Shown piece by piece: positions 42,932 through 53,019 of a stretch of DNA of 64,000 nucleotides; positions within the stretch are counted from its first letter, which is position 1; the number at the start of each line of letters is the position of its first letter. The stretch spans positions 1 through 64,000 of the forward strand of contig DGUL01000006.1 of the NCBI GenBank assembly GCA_002394665.1. Reading direction: 5' to 3'. A program made the translations under genes and the position numbers. This DNA is from Rickettsiales bacterium UBA4311 (GTDB lineage Bacteria; Pseudomonadota; Alphaproteobacteria; Rickettsiales; Deianiraeaceae). The notes beneath the pieces are model-generated. The model had not been told where the DNA came from. It did not search any database and saw only the letters and a program-made list of their open reading frames with translations.

Positions 42932-44154
42932 AAAATTCAAGCACTATAATGAAAAATCAAGCAAATATTCAAGGCTTTTTAAAACAACATAAAACCGCTA
43001 TTCACGTCTTGAATGAAAAAAAAAGCAATTCCGCTATGTTCGTAGGCGGTTGTGTTCGTGATATTCTAAAAGGTGAAAAAAATCCAGAAGATATTGACAT
43101 AAGCACAATTTTAAAGCCTGAACAAGTCGTAAAGGCTTTTAATGGATATAAAGACAAAACCAACGCAAACATAACAATTTTAGACAAAGACAAACAATAC
43201 GGGACGATTGTGGTAATTATAGACGAGCGAAAATATGAAATTACAACAACAAGAAGCGATATTTTATGCTTTGGACGAGAGGCGAAAGTTGAGTTTTGCG
43301 AAAATTTTGAAGAAGACAGCAAACGTAGAGATTTTACAATGAATGCTCTTTATATGAACGCTAACGGCGAGATTTTTGATTTTCATAATGGCATTGGAGA
43401 TTTAGAAAATAACACCATCAAATTCATTGGCGAACCAGACAAAAGAATAAAAGAAGACTACTTGCGAATAATTCGCTTTTTTCGTTTTTCAGCAAAATAC
43501 AATAACACGTATTGCGACGAACAAACAAAAATAGCAATTCAACACAACAAAAATGGGCTTTTAAATTTATCTCGTGAACGAGTAAAAAGCGAATTGTGGA
43601 AATTATTGGAATATGATAATTGGTTTTTTGGATTGTTGAAATTTGAAGAATTTGACTTGATTGAAAACATTTTTTTAATCAAAAGCTACGCAACAAACGA
43701 GCAAAAACCAGAGAAATTTGACACACAAAGCAACAAAAAATTAAACTTTTACCAAATAACAAAATTGTTTTATTTCTTCAATTTCAATACCGAGATGATT
43801 AAAAGTTTTTTTGAAAACTTAAAATTTACAAAAAAAGAAAAGCAATTTACAGAGTTTTTAATCAAAAACTGGAATTTATTTGCAAATAACGAGCTAAACA
43901 CAGAACAAAAAACCATCTTAATGAAAGATGAAAACTCATTTTATAAAGAAATTTTATGGCTTCTTGATACGGAAAAGGCAAACAAAATTATAGCTTTTAA
44001 ATCAACGGAAAAACCACTGCCGATAAAACCAGATGATCTAATAAATCTTGGTTTTTCCGGAAAGGAAATTGGAGAAAAATTGACAAAACTCAATAAAATA
44101 TGGATAGAAAGTGATTTTAAACTTCAAAAAAAAGAACTTTTGAAGTTAATTTGA
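42928..44154 (+). CDS. cca: CCA tRNA nucleotidyltransferase / poly(A) polymerase family
   Basis: Adds or repairs the CCA end of tRNAs. MFVGGCVRDILKGEKNPEDIDI carries the nucleotidyltransferase G-G and D-x-D motifs; DSKRRDFTMNALYMN and RFFRFSAKYN follow. 408 residues. The start codon GTG overlaps the ftsY stop; ATG 42949 is the alternative. At least one tRNA in the window (Arg) has no encoded CCA, so the enzyme is needed. A separate poly(A) polymerase role cannot be excluded. Confidence 0.92.
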   Translation: MKNSSTIMKNQANIQGFLKQHKTAIHVLNEKKSNSAMFVGGCVRDILKGEKNPEDIDISTILKPEQVVKAFNGYKDKTNANITILDKDKQYGTIVVIIDERKYEITTTRSDILCFGREAKVEFCENFEEDSKRRDFTMNALYMNANGEIFDFHNGIGDLENNTIKFIGEPDKRIKEDYLRIIRFFRFSAKYNNTYCDEQTKIAIQHNKNGLLNLSRERVKSELWKLLEYDNWFFGLLKFEEFDLIENIFLIKSYATNEQKPEKFDTQSNKKLNFYQITKLFYFFNFNTEMIKSFFENLKFTKKEKQFTEFLIKNWNLFANNELNTEQKTILMKDENSFYKEILWLLDTEKANKIIAFKSTEKPLPIKPDDLINLGFSGKEIGEKLTKLNKIWIESDFKLQKKELLKLI

Positions 44155-44203
44155 AGACTAAAAAAAATAAAACTTTAAAAATTAATTATAAAAACAAAAA
44201 CAA

Positions 44204-45652
44204 CTACTCATTTTTGAATTCAATAATCATTGTATCTCTTACATCCTTGACTGCTCCTCGTCTTTTATTCTTGGTTAATTCGTTAAATGTTATAGAAACA
44301 GAATTATAATTTTTCTTTAAATACTCCATGACATCTTTTTCCAATTCCGCAAGCTTCATAACTGCAAATCTTGCCGAAGAATTTACATTATAAAGAGCGA
44401 TATCAACATTTAAAACATTTTTTCTACTCTTCTTTGATGCACAATCAGAGCAACTAAATCTATAACCTTCAACAAAAATAAATTCCCTATGTTTTCTAAA
44501 AACATCTGCAAGACCTTTGACGTCCTCCATATGGGAATTATCTGCAATATTATTTGCCAACTCTTTTGCAACGATAACATAAACATCCTTATCGTGTTTT
44601 GCCAGCTCATCGCTCTTTTTTTCTATATCTTCAACAATTTTATCATATTGTTGCGAGATCTTTTTATCATCATTCGTAAGTTTTGTTCCGGTCGCAATTT
44701 TAAATCCAATATAAGAAACGCAGACAACTGCAAAAAGAAAAGTAAAAACCTTGAAAAAACCAATAAATCTATGTGCTTTAATCTGCACTTCAAGCAAGTT
44801 GTTTGTTAAATTACTAATTTTCCCAACATTGCCAATTGCGAGTTTTAAAAGTTGCATCTCGTTTGCAATCTCCCCAACCGAACTTGATATTTTCAATATC
44901 GGCATATTCAATAATTTTGTCGTAATTTGCACATCGTTAAAAATATTATCACTGCTTTGTATTTTAACTATATCAACAGGCTTTTGCGACATTATTGTAA
45001 TCTTTATCTCATTCTTCAAAAATGAGTAAGTTGTTCCAATATACTTGATTGTTGTAGCAAGCATTTTTGTCGTCGTTGTCATTATATCTTCACCTTCTTT
45101 TTTTTTGATAAATCTTCCAAGCATAAATTTCGTAATATTTGATGCCATTATCATTGCATCTTCATTGACCATCACGACATTTATATTTATTGTATGATTT
45201 AAAACCGAATACGAAAGCCCTATTGTGTTGACTATTTGATCAAAAGAATAAATATGTCTCAAATCAAGATCCGTTTCCAAACAACGACGCAAAAACTTTT
45301 GAATATGATCTTCCGAATCGTGTGCTTTAATTATCGTCATAACAACATCGTTGCTATGCTCTTTCCCCTTGCCTGACGGAAATAAATTATTGTAAGTTGC
45401 AAAAATAACATCATCTTTTGCAAATCTTTCATTTATCTTACTTTGTATCTCTCCTTTTGTAATTCCTCTTGTGAAAGCTTTATGCTCCGTGAAAGCAAAA
45501 AAGCTGTTGATAAACACCATTGTTTTACGAGTTGAAAGCAACTTCATCAATCTATCGTAATTTATATTATGCTTTTCAACGTGATAATATACTTTTGAAA
45601 AACTGCTATTCGTCAAGCAAATCTCGTTGCTCCCAATATATAAAACATCCAT
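44204..45652 (-). CDS. GspL/PilM-PilN-like inner membrane platform protein (tentative)
   Basis: The 482-residue protein has a cytoplasmic N-terminal part of about 300 residues, one membrane segment at about 305-330 (FFKVFTFLFAVVCVSYIGFKI), a coiled-coil stretch (YDKIVEDIEKKSDELAKHDKD) and a C-terminal alpha/beta part with LNVDIALYNVNSSARFAVMKLAEL. That architecture is the one of GspL of type II secretion or of a PilM-PilN fusion, and NNLLEVQIKAHRF just before the membrane segment resembles the PilN start. Motifs of the actin-like domain are not clear, so the call rests on architecture and on the secretin and prepilin peptidase elsewhere in the window. Confidence 0.4.
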   Translation of the reverse strand: MDVLYIGSNEICLTNSSFSKVYYHVEKHNINYDRLMKLLSTRKTMVFINSFFAFTEHKAFTRGITKGEIQSKINERFAKDDVIFATYNNLFPSGKGKEHSNDVVMTIIKAHDSEDHIQKFLRRCLETDLDLRHIYSFDQIVNTIGLSYSVLNHTININVVMVNEDAMIMASNITKFMLGRFIKKKEGEDIMTTTTKMLATTIKYIGTTYSFLKNEIKITIMSQKPVDIVKIQSSDNIFNDVQITTKLLNMPILKISSSVGEIANEMQLLKLAIGNVGKISNLTNNLLEVQIKAHRFIGFFKVFTFLFAVVCVSYIGFKIATGTKLTNDDKKISQQYDKIVEDIEKKSDELAKHDKDVYVIVAKELANNIADNSHMEDVKGLADVFRKHREFIFVEGYRFSCSDCASKKSRKNVLNVDIALYNVNSSARFAVMKLAELEKDVMEYLKKNYNSVSITFNELTKNKRRGAVKDVRDTMIIEFKNE

Positions 45653-45658
45653 AAAAAA

Positions 45659-47341
45659 CTAAAACAACACCCTAATACCAGCAGTTAAAACATAACCTTT
45701 GCTTGAAGAAGCTTTATAAGCTTTTGTATCTCCTGCTTTCAAATAAACATCTTTTGTATGGAAAATATACCCAAGATATTCAAAATATGGCTGAACTCGT
45801 AAAAACTTCAAACTTAACATTTTGAAATCCGTGCCAATAGACCAAGCATCAAGTTTATAACCTGCAAAACTACTTCTCATATAAGTCGCTCCAATTCTTA
45901 CTGGTCCATAATTCGCACCAATCCCAGCGGTATGATAGTAGGAATTATTTCCTTGATTTGCAAGTTGATAGCTACCATTTGCCAAAATAGCATACTTATT
46001 CAACAAACTATTGCCCCAATAGCCATAAGAGTATGCAAAAGAATAATTTTTATAAACCACTTTTAAACCAACATTGAAAGCATTTAAAGAATGTCGTTTA
46101 TAATACGGCGAACCGCTTACAGAGACGGCTCCATATCTTCCATCTTCACTATAAAAATATTGTATTGAAGTAGGGTCGCCGTGTTCGTAAGTTGCAGAAA
46201 CTGCAACACCCAAACCATATTCGTCAAATTGTTTGCGATAATCAAGTCCAACACTGACGTAATTTTTCACCTCTCCACCGCTGACATTTGCATATAAACT
46301 CGTGCCTTTATTTAAATCCCTTGTAATAAAACCAGTAGTCGCAGTTGTCGGCGAGTAGCTTATACCGAAGCTGAAACCCTTAATTCTTTTTAAATATAAA
46401 GAAATCTTATTGCTATAAGCTCCTTGTGTTGGATAAAATTGTGCATTCGCCCCATAAAGTAAAGCATTTGCCGACATATTTCCATTTGCGAATAAAGCCG
46501 GTGAAATCTGTTGACCTATAATAGACCTTTGAGCCGTAAAGCCAGCCTCGTTTGGTAGCGTTGGATATAAAATATAGATTGGCGACATAGCATTTAATGC
46601 ATTTAAATCACTTCCAGCCAACCCAGCCGTATTGAATACAGGCAGAGAGACATATCTCCACCACATTCCATACACTCCTCCTGCTCCACTGGCTATTTTC
46701 TCTGCGTCTACTCTCATTCTTGAAGCAGAGCTTTCAACAGCTCCCAAGTCAAAAATAAAGAATTTCGTTTTTAAAAAAATATATGCCTTTGGTGCTAACC
46801 TTGGATCGGTATTATTTGAAGAAGTTGGAATTGGTTGCGACAATTTGGCTCCAATTTTCAATAATTCTTTTCTTTTTCCGTCAATTGCATCTCCTGCTTT
46901 TCCGTATAAAGTAAATTCTGGTGTTATATCAATCCTTCCAAGCATATTCATAATGCCGTCTCTGTCATTCGTGATTGAGTAATTGTGCAAAGTTTGAGGT
47001 GAATGAGTTAAACCATTTGGCAAAATACTGCCATTATACTCCCCAGGTTGATGGATATAAAAATACTGAAATTCAGCAAGCCCACCGATTGTCAATTTTA
47101 ATTCCGTATTTTTGTCCCCTGTTGGCTGATTTTTTTCATTTTCTCCATCTTTTTTATCGCTAAAATTATAGTAGTATTTACTTTTATCATCATCCGCGAG
47201 AGTTTTTTTACTTTCCTCGCTCATTCCGTTTGTAAATTGTCTTCTCGTAAAATTATAAGACAGCTCAGCGAAAGCAACATCTACGAACGAAGAAGAAAAG
47301 AAAAAATTAAAAAGTAAAAATAAAAAAAATAAAATTCTCAT
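45659..47341 (-). CDS. Outer-membrane porin
   Basis: A 560-residue protein with a signal peptide (ILFFLFLLFNFFFSSSFVDVAFA) and repeated amphipathic beta strands with Tyr/Gly-rich turns over the whole length (LTIGGLAEFQYFYI, FSFGISYSPTT, YVSVGLDYRKQF), ending VLTAGIRVLF with the terminal Phe required for Bam-dependent insertion. The early LTIGG-AEFQ strand is usual for general porins of alphaproteobacteria. Followed by the GspL-like gene with 6 bases between. It should be a major diffusion channel of the outer membrane; specificity is unknown. Confidence 0.82.
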   Translation of the reverse strand: MRILFFLFLLFNFFFSSSFVDVAFAELSYNFTRRQFTNGMSEESKKTLADDDKSKYYYNFSDKKDGENEKNQPTGDKNTELKLTIGGLAEFQYFYIHQPGEYNGSILPNGLTHSPQTLHNYSITNDRDGIMNMLGRIDITPEFTLYGKAGDAIDGKRKELLKIGAKLSQPIPTSSNNTDPRLAPKAYIFLKTKFFIFDLGAVESSASRMRVDAEKIASGAGGVYGMWWRYVSLPVFNTAGLAGSDLNALNAMSPIYILYPTLPNEAGFTAQRSIIGQQISPALFANGNMSANALLYGANAQFYPTQGAYSNKISLYLKRIKGFSFGISYSPTTATTGFITRDLNKGTSLYANVSGGEVKNYVSVGLDYRKQFDEYGLGVAVSATYEHGDPTSIQYFYSEDGRYGAVSVSGSPYYKRHSLNAFNVGLKVVYKNYSFAYSYGYWGNSLLNKYAILANGSYQLANQGNNSYYHTAGIGANYGPVRIGATYMRSSFAGYKLDAWSIGTDFKMLSLKFLRVQPYFEYLGYIFHTKDVYLKAGDTKAYKASSSKGYVLTAGIRVLF

Positions 47342-47365
47342 CTTTTCAAAACTAAAACATAGAAA

Positions 47366-47971
47366 TCACTTTTTCTGCACCGCATTTACATAATATCCGT
47401 GTGGCTCCATTGCAAAAATATCGGCATAAAGCATTTGTTCCAAAGTTAAATATGCCATAACTCTTGTTCTATGCGTCGTGACATTGTTTATATCAATAGA
47501 ATTATTGTCAATCATTGTCTTTTTTTCTGCTTCAACGACATCCATTTGAGAAATAAATTCATCGTTCCCAGTGAAATAGTTTCTATTTATATCATTTGAC
47601 GCTTGCTGGTCAATAAATATATCAAAACTTTCTCCGCTTTGAAAATCATCACCTACAACATTGGAAAACCCATCATCAAAAAGCATTTTATACTCTTCAA
47701 CTCCATCTTTTGGAAACTCTGGTATATCGTCAGTTCTCTCGCCAGTTCTCAATCCACTGGAATTTTTTTTCTGTGCTTTTTTACCACTTTTATTGCCTTT
47801 GTCTTTATCATTTTTTTCTGTTTTTTTACCACTATTTTTAGCTTCCTCTACTCCTACAAGTGAAAAAGAATTTTTTACAAAAAAACCTCCATAGATAAGC
47901 GATAAAGTAAAGAAAAAAATACTGACTTTTTTAAAAAAACTCAAAACCATAAAAAACCAATTATTATCCAT
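47366..47971 (-). CDS. Secreted hypothetical protein
   Basis: A 201-residue protein with an N-terminal hydrophobic signal (FFKKVSIFFFTLSLIYGGFFV), then a Lys/Asn/Gly-rich linker (KNSGKKTEKNDKDKGNKSGKK) and an acidic region with EEYKMLFDDGFSNVVGDDFQ. The C-terminus (LTLEQMLYADIFAMEPHGYYV) may fold. The family is not recognised. Its start overlaps the end of the AsmA-like gene by 8 bases and the porin gene follows by 24 bases, so it belongs to the envelope operon. Confidence 0.6.
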   Translation of the reverse strand: MDNNWFFMVLSFFKKVSIFFFTLSLIYGGFFVKNSFSLVGVEEAKNSGKKTEKNDKDKGNKSGKKAQKKNSSGLRTGERTDDIPEFPKDGVEEYKMLFDDGFSNVVGDDFQSGESFDIFIDQQASNDINRNYFTGNDEFISQMDVVEAEKKTMIDNNSIDINNVTTHRTRVMAYLTLEQMLYADIFAMEPHGYYVNAVQKK

Positions 47972-50900
47972 TATCCATAACCCACGAAGTAAATGAATTT
48001 TTCACATTTCCATTTTTATCAGCAGAAAAATCAATATCATTTACAAAAAAACTTCTATTAAATTCATCCATATCTTTACCCTGCTTTAAAAATTTATACC
48101 CATCTCCTTTTGTCATTTCTTTTCTGCTAACAAAAAATTGCTTAAACCTATCGGACGGCAAATAAGGTTTGAGTTTTCCTTCGAGCTTCATTGAACCATC
48201 GAAATTAACATTCAAATCACCAATTATATCAAACCAATTTCCGCTTATTTTCGTATCTAAAATCTCAATTCCGCCATCTACAAACCTCAATTTATCACTA
48301 TAAATACTATTTGGTCGTGTAGTTTGGAAGAGATTAGCACCTTTATATTTCATATCAATAGCAAGTTTCCCAAAATTGTTTGCCTCGCCATCTTCACCAA
48401 TGCTCGCTTCGTCATTATTGGATTTTATATTTAAAACTTTTCTTCCAACCTTGCCGGAAGCCTCAATTCGCAAAACATCCAACTCTTCTGCTATGCCTAA
48501 AACATGCAATATTTGTGCAAAATTGCCAGAATAAAATTTCAGGCCTTCATTATTATTAGAGTAATAAATTACGTCGCCATCTTCCAACGATATAAGGCAA
48601 TCACCAAAGATTTTATTGCTGTTTACTCGCAAATTTGCAAAAATCTTTTCAACAACAATATCGTCAAGTTTAGCCTTCTGAACGTCTACCTCAACAATAA
48701 TGTCTTCATCTGTTGCAAAATAATCGGCAAGCTCCTTTACTAAAAAAACCAAACTCTTTGCAAATACTTTGTCTATATGGGTGTTTTCTCCGCTGATTTT
48801 TATAATATCTCTTCCTTCACCTACATTTATATTAACGTTAAAACGCTCTCCGTCTATATTAACTTTGATGACGCTCTCTTTCCCAAGAGCACTAAAATCA
48901 CAAATGTTTTTATCATTAAATTTCCAAACACCTTTTAAACCAATGTTATTCTTGTCGTCAAACAAAAAATCCATTAAAATAACCGATTTGTCTTTTCTGC
49001 TTTTCAAAAACTTATAAAGACTACTCTGCATTTTTGTATTTGCAAAATCAACAACAACATTACAATTCTTCTGTTCTTCCGCTTTTTTTATGTTGATAAC
49101 AATATTATCGTTATTTTTTTTAAATACTTCTTCTTCCGAAAGCAAAACTCGTAAGTCAGAACTCACTGACATTAAACGAGGTGAGCCATTATAAATTGGC
49201 AAATAAATAGCACCATCCATCAAAAAACTATAGTCAAAATCTTCAAGTAAAAAACTCATCTGTTCTCCTGTTATTAAATTTCTGAAATCTCTAAAACCAT
49301 CCTTGTCTATTTTGAAATTTTCAAAATGGAGTTTTATAATGTTATCCGACAAGCGATACTCAATATTAAAACTACCATTCTCGTTACTTTTTTTTGAAGA
49401 AATCATTACATTATGCCCAACTAAACTAATATTAAAATTTATCCTTGAAAAATCTAACTTCACACCATATAATTTGATAGAAAAATTGCTTAAACTTAAA
49501 TTAGACAATTCATTGAACGAACCTTGAAGCGTACCATTTTTAAACACAAAAGATAAAGCCCCATTGATCTTTCCTTGAATTGGTATCTGCAAACCTTCTT
49601 TTTCGGTATTTCTCAATTTTAATCTTAGTAAATTTGACAATTCAACATCGTTAAACTGCGTTTTAATTACAAAACTTGAATTATCTCTTTTTACAGAAAA
49701 ATCGCCAAGATTAAATCTTATAGAACTTCCATCTTTATTATTCAAAAGCATTTCCGAAGAAATAACATTATTAAAACGATCCTCAAACTCTAAAAATAAA
49801 CCAATCCTTTCAACACTTGAATTAAAATCACCGATATCCAAACCTTCCGGTGTATTCAATGAAGCTTTTAGCCTTAAGTTTTTAATATTCCCGTTGTCAA
49901 TTTTAAAAAACAACTTCGCATCCACAGCATTTGAACCAGAAACTAAATTTTGCAGTCCTAAATTCTTAAAATACTCCTCAAAATAAGAACCAAAAAAATT
50001 AATTGGCAAATTATCTGCATAAACTACACAGGAAATCTTATTTTGAAACTCAACTCTGCATAACATTTCCAAACCAACTTTTTTTTCTCCAAAAATAAAA
50101 TTTGTTTTACTTGATAATACTTTAAAGCCATCTTGATTTAACAGAAAAAAACCATTTTTAGTAACTTCACTAAGCCTATTTTTTTGCTTTCTACTAACTT
50201 GTTTTGAATACTCGGAAAGTTCACTAAATTTCTTCCCGAGAGCATTAATTTCTTTCTTCTTTAAAAACAAAGTTTTACTATCAAGAATATTGAACTCTGT
50301 TTTGGAATTTTCAGCAGTCCCTCTGACAAAATTCAAAACTATTTTTGCATTCTCAAAAACAATTTTATTCTCAATAATGCTGGAATATTTCAAAACAAAA
50401 TTTGTGAAATATCTGCCAAAAGTATTCGCGTAACTCTTAAATTCATTAAAATAATCACTGCTTTTTTTAATACTCTTATGTCTTCGTGCTTTTTCTTTTT
50501 TATTTTCCGCGACAAGATTCTCTAAATCAATGTTTAAAGACAAATCCCTAATTGGTCTTAAAGACTTTACAATATGACTACTGAAAATTTCCAAAGGTGC
50601 AATTTGAAAATCTATTTTTTTTACTTCTAAGTCAAAGTATTCGTCTTTTAAATCAAATTCACTAACAATAACATCGGAATAAAAAAATGACTCTTTGCTC
50701 TTATGCACGACAACGTTATTAAAACCAAAGCAATTAAACTTTTCAAGGGAAAAAGCATCTTTATATTTCGCAAACACATCACCTTTTATCTCAATTTTTT
50801 CTTTAAAGAGTGTAATTCCAAAAAAAATCAAAACAGCTACAACAAGGAACAATATAAACAAGGCGAAAAAAAAACCAAAAATTACAAAAAAGCGTAAATA

Positions 50901-50972
50901 AAAAGGTAAATTCTTTAACGATTTTGGAGCAAATTTTAATTTTTTTCTCTCTTTTTTACCCACAAAATTCAA
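47964..50972 (-). CDS. AsmA/YhdP-like giant inner membrane protein
   Basis: The 1002-residue protein has one N-terminal membrane segment (about residues 30-55, VIFGFFFALFILFLVVAVLIFFG) and then about 940 residues of mostly beta structure exposed to the periplasm. This is the layout of AsmA-family proteins (YhdP, TamB) that bridge the envelope and carry lipids; the C-terminal part (GKLAIDMKYKGANLFQT, ISGNWFDIIGDLNVNFDGS, LEGKLKPYLP) resembles AsmA C-terminal repeats with a final membrane-distal segment. Exact family within the group is uncertain. It is the first gene of a four-gene envelope operon on this strand. Confidence 0.65.
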   Translation of the reverse strand: MNFVGKKERKKLKFAPKSLKNLPFYLRFFVIFGFFFALFILFLVVAVLIFFGITLFKEKIEIKGDVFAKYKDAFSLEKFNCFGFNNVVVHKSKESFFYSDVIVSEFDLKDEYFDLEVKKIDFQIAPLEIFSSHIVKSLRPIRDLSLNIDLENLVAENKKEKARRHKSIKKSSDYFNEFKSYANTFGRYFTNFVLKYSSIIENKIVFENAKIVLNFVRGTAENSKTEFNILDSKTLFLKKKEINALGKKFSELSEYSKQVSRKQKNRLSEVTKNGFFLLNQDGFKVLSSKTNFIFGEKKVGLEMLCRVEFQNKISCVVYADNLPINFFGSYFEEYFKNLGLQNLVSGSNAVDAKLFFKIDNGNIKNLRLKASLNTPEGLDIGDFNSSVERIGLFLEFEDRFNNVISSEMLLNNKDGSSIRFNLGDFSVKRDNSSFVIKTQFNDVELSNLLRLKLRNTEKEGLQIPIQGKINGALSFVFKNGTLQGSFNELSNLSLSNFSIKLYGVKLDFSRINFNISLVGHNVMISSKKSNENGSFNIEYRLSDNIIKLHFENFKIDKDGFRDFRNLITGEQMSFLLEDFDYSFLMDGAIYLPIYNGSPRLMSVSSDLRVLLSEEEVFKKNNDNIVINIKKAEEQKNCNVVVDFANTKMQSSLYKFLKSRKDKSVILMDFLFDDKNNIGLKGVWKFNDKNICDFSALGKESVIKVNIDGERFNVNINVGEGRDIIKISGENTHIDKVFAKSLVFLVKELADYFATDEDIIVEVDVQKAKLDDIVVEKIFANLRVNSNKIFGDCLISLEDGDVIYYSNNNEGLKFYSGNFAQILHVLGIAEELDVLRIEASGKVGRKVLNIKSNNDEASIGEDGEANNFGKLAIDMKYKGANLFQTTRPNSIYSDKLRFVDGGIEILDTKISGNWFDIIGDLNVNFDGSMKLEGKLKPYLPSDRFKQFFVSRKEMTKGDGYKFLKQGKDMDEFNRSFFVNDIDFSADKNGNVKNSFTSWVMDNG

Positions 50973-51038
50973 AAAAAATCAAAAACAAATTATATTTGTT
51001 GCAATTAAAAATAACATATTATTTTCAAGTGCTGTTTT

Positions 51039-51725
51039 ATGGAAGCTATTTCGGAAGAAAATAAGGATAAAATTGTAAAAAACCTGTCGTTATTTTTTAG
51101 CATTATAGCTTTAATTTTATCGTTAATATCCGTAGTTGGAGTTAACAAAATACAAAACAGAATTTTAAATAGCGACATCGAGACGAGTATAACCAATAAA
51201 AAAAATGAAGATTTGAAAACTGATGCTACGCAAGAAGTTGAGATTTTACACAGCGATGGAAGCACAGAAAAAGTTCAAGCCAAAAACAGCGAGGATAAAA
51301 TTTCAACGATTATTGAAGAAAAAGTTGAAAAACCAAAAAATAAATCAAAAAAGGACTTTTTAAAAAAAAATAAAAACAATAAGCTTCAAAAGTTTAATGT
51401 TGTAGAAAGAAAAAGAAAAGAAGAAAAAAATAAAGAAACAAAGCAACAGAGTGCTTTATCAAATAGTGCAAAAAATCAAGAAAGAGAAATAAACAACAAT
51501 TTCTATATTCAAATAGGAATATTCAAAAATAATGAATCAGCAAAAAGAAATTGTGATAAAATAAAAAAATCATTGGTCGGAAAAATTTGTAGCACAAAGA
51601 AAGACAAAGAAAACAGAGTTGCTTCCATAATTCAAGGTTTCAATACAAAAGAAGAGGCTACAAAGTTTGCTAAAAAGCTCGCTGAAAGAGAGAATATATC
51701 ATTTCTGATAAAAAAATCTTTATAA
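51039..51725 (+). CDS. SPOR-domain membrane protein (FtsN-like)
   Basis: A 228-residue protein with a single membrane segment (about 18-38, LSLFFSIIALILSLISVVGV), a Lys/Glu/Asn-rich linker of about 110 residues and a C-terminal SPOR domain: FYIQIGIFKNNESAKRNCDKI to VASIIQGFNTKEEATKFAKKL. SPOR domains bind denuded peptidoglycan at the septum, and this layout is the one of FtsN/DedD. Division role inferred. It follows 66 bases after the divergent AsmA-like start and is followed one base on by the next gene. Confidence 0.8.
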   Translation: MEAISEENKDKIVKNLSLFFSIIALILSLISVVGVNKIQNRILNSDIETSITNKKNEDLKTDATQEVEILHSDGSTEKVQAKNSEDKISTIIEEKVEKPKNKSKKDFLKKNKNNKLQKFNVVERKRKEEKNKETKQQSALSNSAKNQEREINNNFYIQIGIFKNNESAKRNCDKIKKSLVGKICSTKKDKENRVASIIQGFNTKEEATKFAKKLAERENISFLIKKSL

Positions 51726-51726
51726 A

Positions 51727-52284
51727 ATGGAACAGAAACTTGAAGTGTACGAACAGCTTTCCGAAGAGGACTTGAAAAAATTTACCGAATTATTTGAAAC
51801 ATTTCAGGATACGATTTTATCAATGATAAGACACGCTGTCCGTGTTTTGCCGAATAATAAAAACAACCCAAATCCAAGCATAAAAGCTTACAGTGCAATA
51901 AAATCCTCATCAGCGGACATAGAATACGAAAAGGTCATAGATATAAAAGATATTTTTTTGCATTGCCTCCTTTCGGAAAAACAACATCTTTTTTTTAAAA
52001 AAAGCCTCAAATGCTTTGTGCTTGACAGCAAAAAAAATATTCGTTTTAACATAAAAAAAACAGAATACGAAAAATTAGACAATCACTCCAAACAGAACTT
52101 CGTCAACGACGTAAAAAAGCTTGAAAAAATAATATACAATATAAACAACAATTTCAACCAACGACTACCAGAAGCAAAACGACAGGGAATGCTGATGATT
52201 AGTAAAATTAAAAATCTTGATGTCCCAGATAAAGCAAAATATCAAGGCAGAACACAAAGCAAAGAGAAGGGAAGAAGTGTTTAA
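51727..52284 (+). CDS. Hypothetical soluble protein
   Basis: The 185-residue protein is not recognised. It is helical with no signal or membrane segment: EQLSEEDLKKFTELFETFQDT near the N-terminus, then an alternating segment with FVLDSKKNIRFNIKKTEYEK and a basic C-terminus (GRTQSKEKGRSV). It starts one base after the SPOR gene stop, so the two are cotranslated. It may act with the SPOR protein. Confidence 0.55.
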   Translation: MEQKLEVYEQLSEEDLKKFTELFETFQDTILSMIRHAVRVLPNNKNNPNPSIKAYSAIKSSSADIEYEKVIDIKDIFLHCLLSEKQHLFFKKSLKCFVLDSKKNIRFNIKKTEYEKLDNHSKQNFVNDVKKLEKIIYNINNNFNQRLPEAKRQGMLMISKIKNLDVPDKAKYQGRTQSKEKGRSV

Positions 52285-52335
52285 ATAAAAAAACTTGACT
52301 ATTATGCTAACCATAAGTCGAATTTTTCGAGTTTT

Positions 52336-53019
52336 ATGTCAAAAGTAAAAAACTTTTTCATTGATGTTAAAAACAACTGGAACGAAAGTAAATCATCCAA
52401 ATTAGCAAAGATTTTAAGCTTTGTTTTCGGGCTTCTCTTTGGACTTATAGGAATAATTTTGGTTGCTATATGGAAATATATCTTCTCAAACAACGAAGAG
52501 GTCAATAAACATTGCATAAAACTTGCAATAATTGGTGCAATCACAAAATTCATAATTTGCTCAAAAATCATTGCTATGCAAATGTTCGGTTGGAGTTTTC
52601 CAATCAATTCGCACAATGAAAAACCAATTTTTCATAAGCCACACCACCATTTCGTAAGAACAATGAACGACTTTGATAGTTTTTTTACACGCAATTTTAT
52701 TGAAATAGACAGAGCCTTTGAAGAAGCTTTTGAGAACCAAGAGCGTATGTTTTCCAACGCAATGAAAGAAATGGAGAATTTTGAAAAAGAAGCACAAAAG
52801 AATACGAAAAGGACAAAGAAAGTTTCAATAGACAAAGACGGAACAAAAAAAACAATTATAGAAGAACAAAACCCAAGATTTTATAAAAAAGTAGTTATGA
52901 AAGAGAGAGGTTTTGAAAAACAAGATATTGACGAAAAAAAAGCTGATGATAAAACTAAAAAACGCGAAGACAAAAAACAAGAGAAAAGGAAAAATAAAAA
53001 AGAAGACAGAAGAAAATAA
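52336..53019 (+). CDS. Hypothetical membrane protein with charged tail
   Basis: A 227-residue protein. Two hydrophobic segments lie at about 26-46 (ILSFVFGLLFGLIGIILVAIW) and 60-80 (LAIIGAITKFIICSKIIAM). A His-rich stretch follows (KPIFHKPHHHFVR) and then a coiled-coil acidic region (AFEEAFENQERMFSNAMKEMENF) and a strongly basic tail (KKREDKKQEKRKNKKEDRR). The stop codon overlaps the ATG of the HIT gene (TAATG). Family not recognised. Confidence 0.6.
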   Translation: MSKVKNFFIDVKNNWNESKSSKLAKILSFVFGLLFGLIGIILVAIWKYIFSNNEEVNKHCIKLAIIGAITKFIICSKIIAMQMFGWSFPINSHNEKPIFHKPHHHFVRTMNDFDSFFTRNFIEIDRAFEEAFENQERMFSNAMKEMENFEKEAQKNTKRTKKVSIDKDGTKKTIIEEQNPRFYKKVVMKERGFEKQDIDEKKADDKTKKREDKKQEKRKNKKEDRRK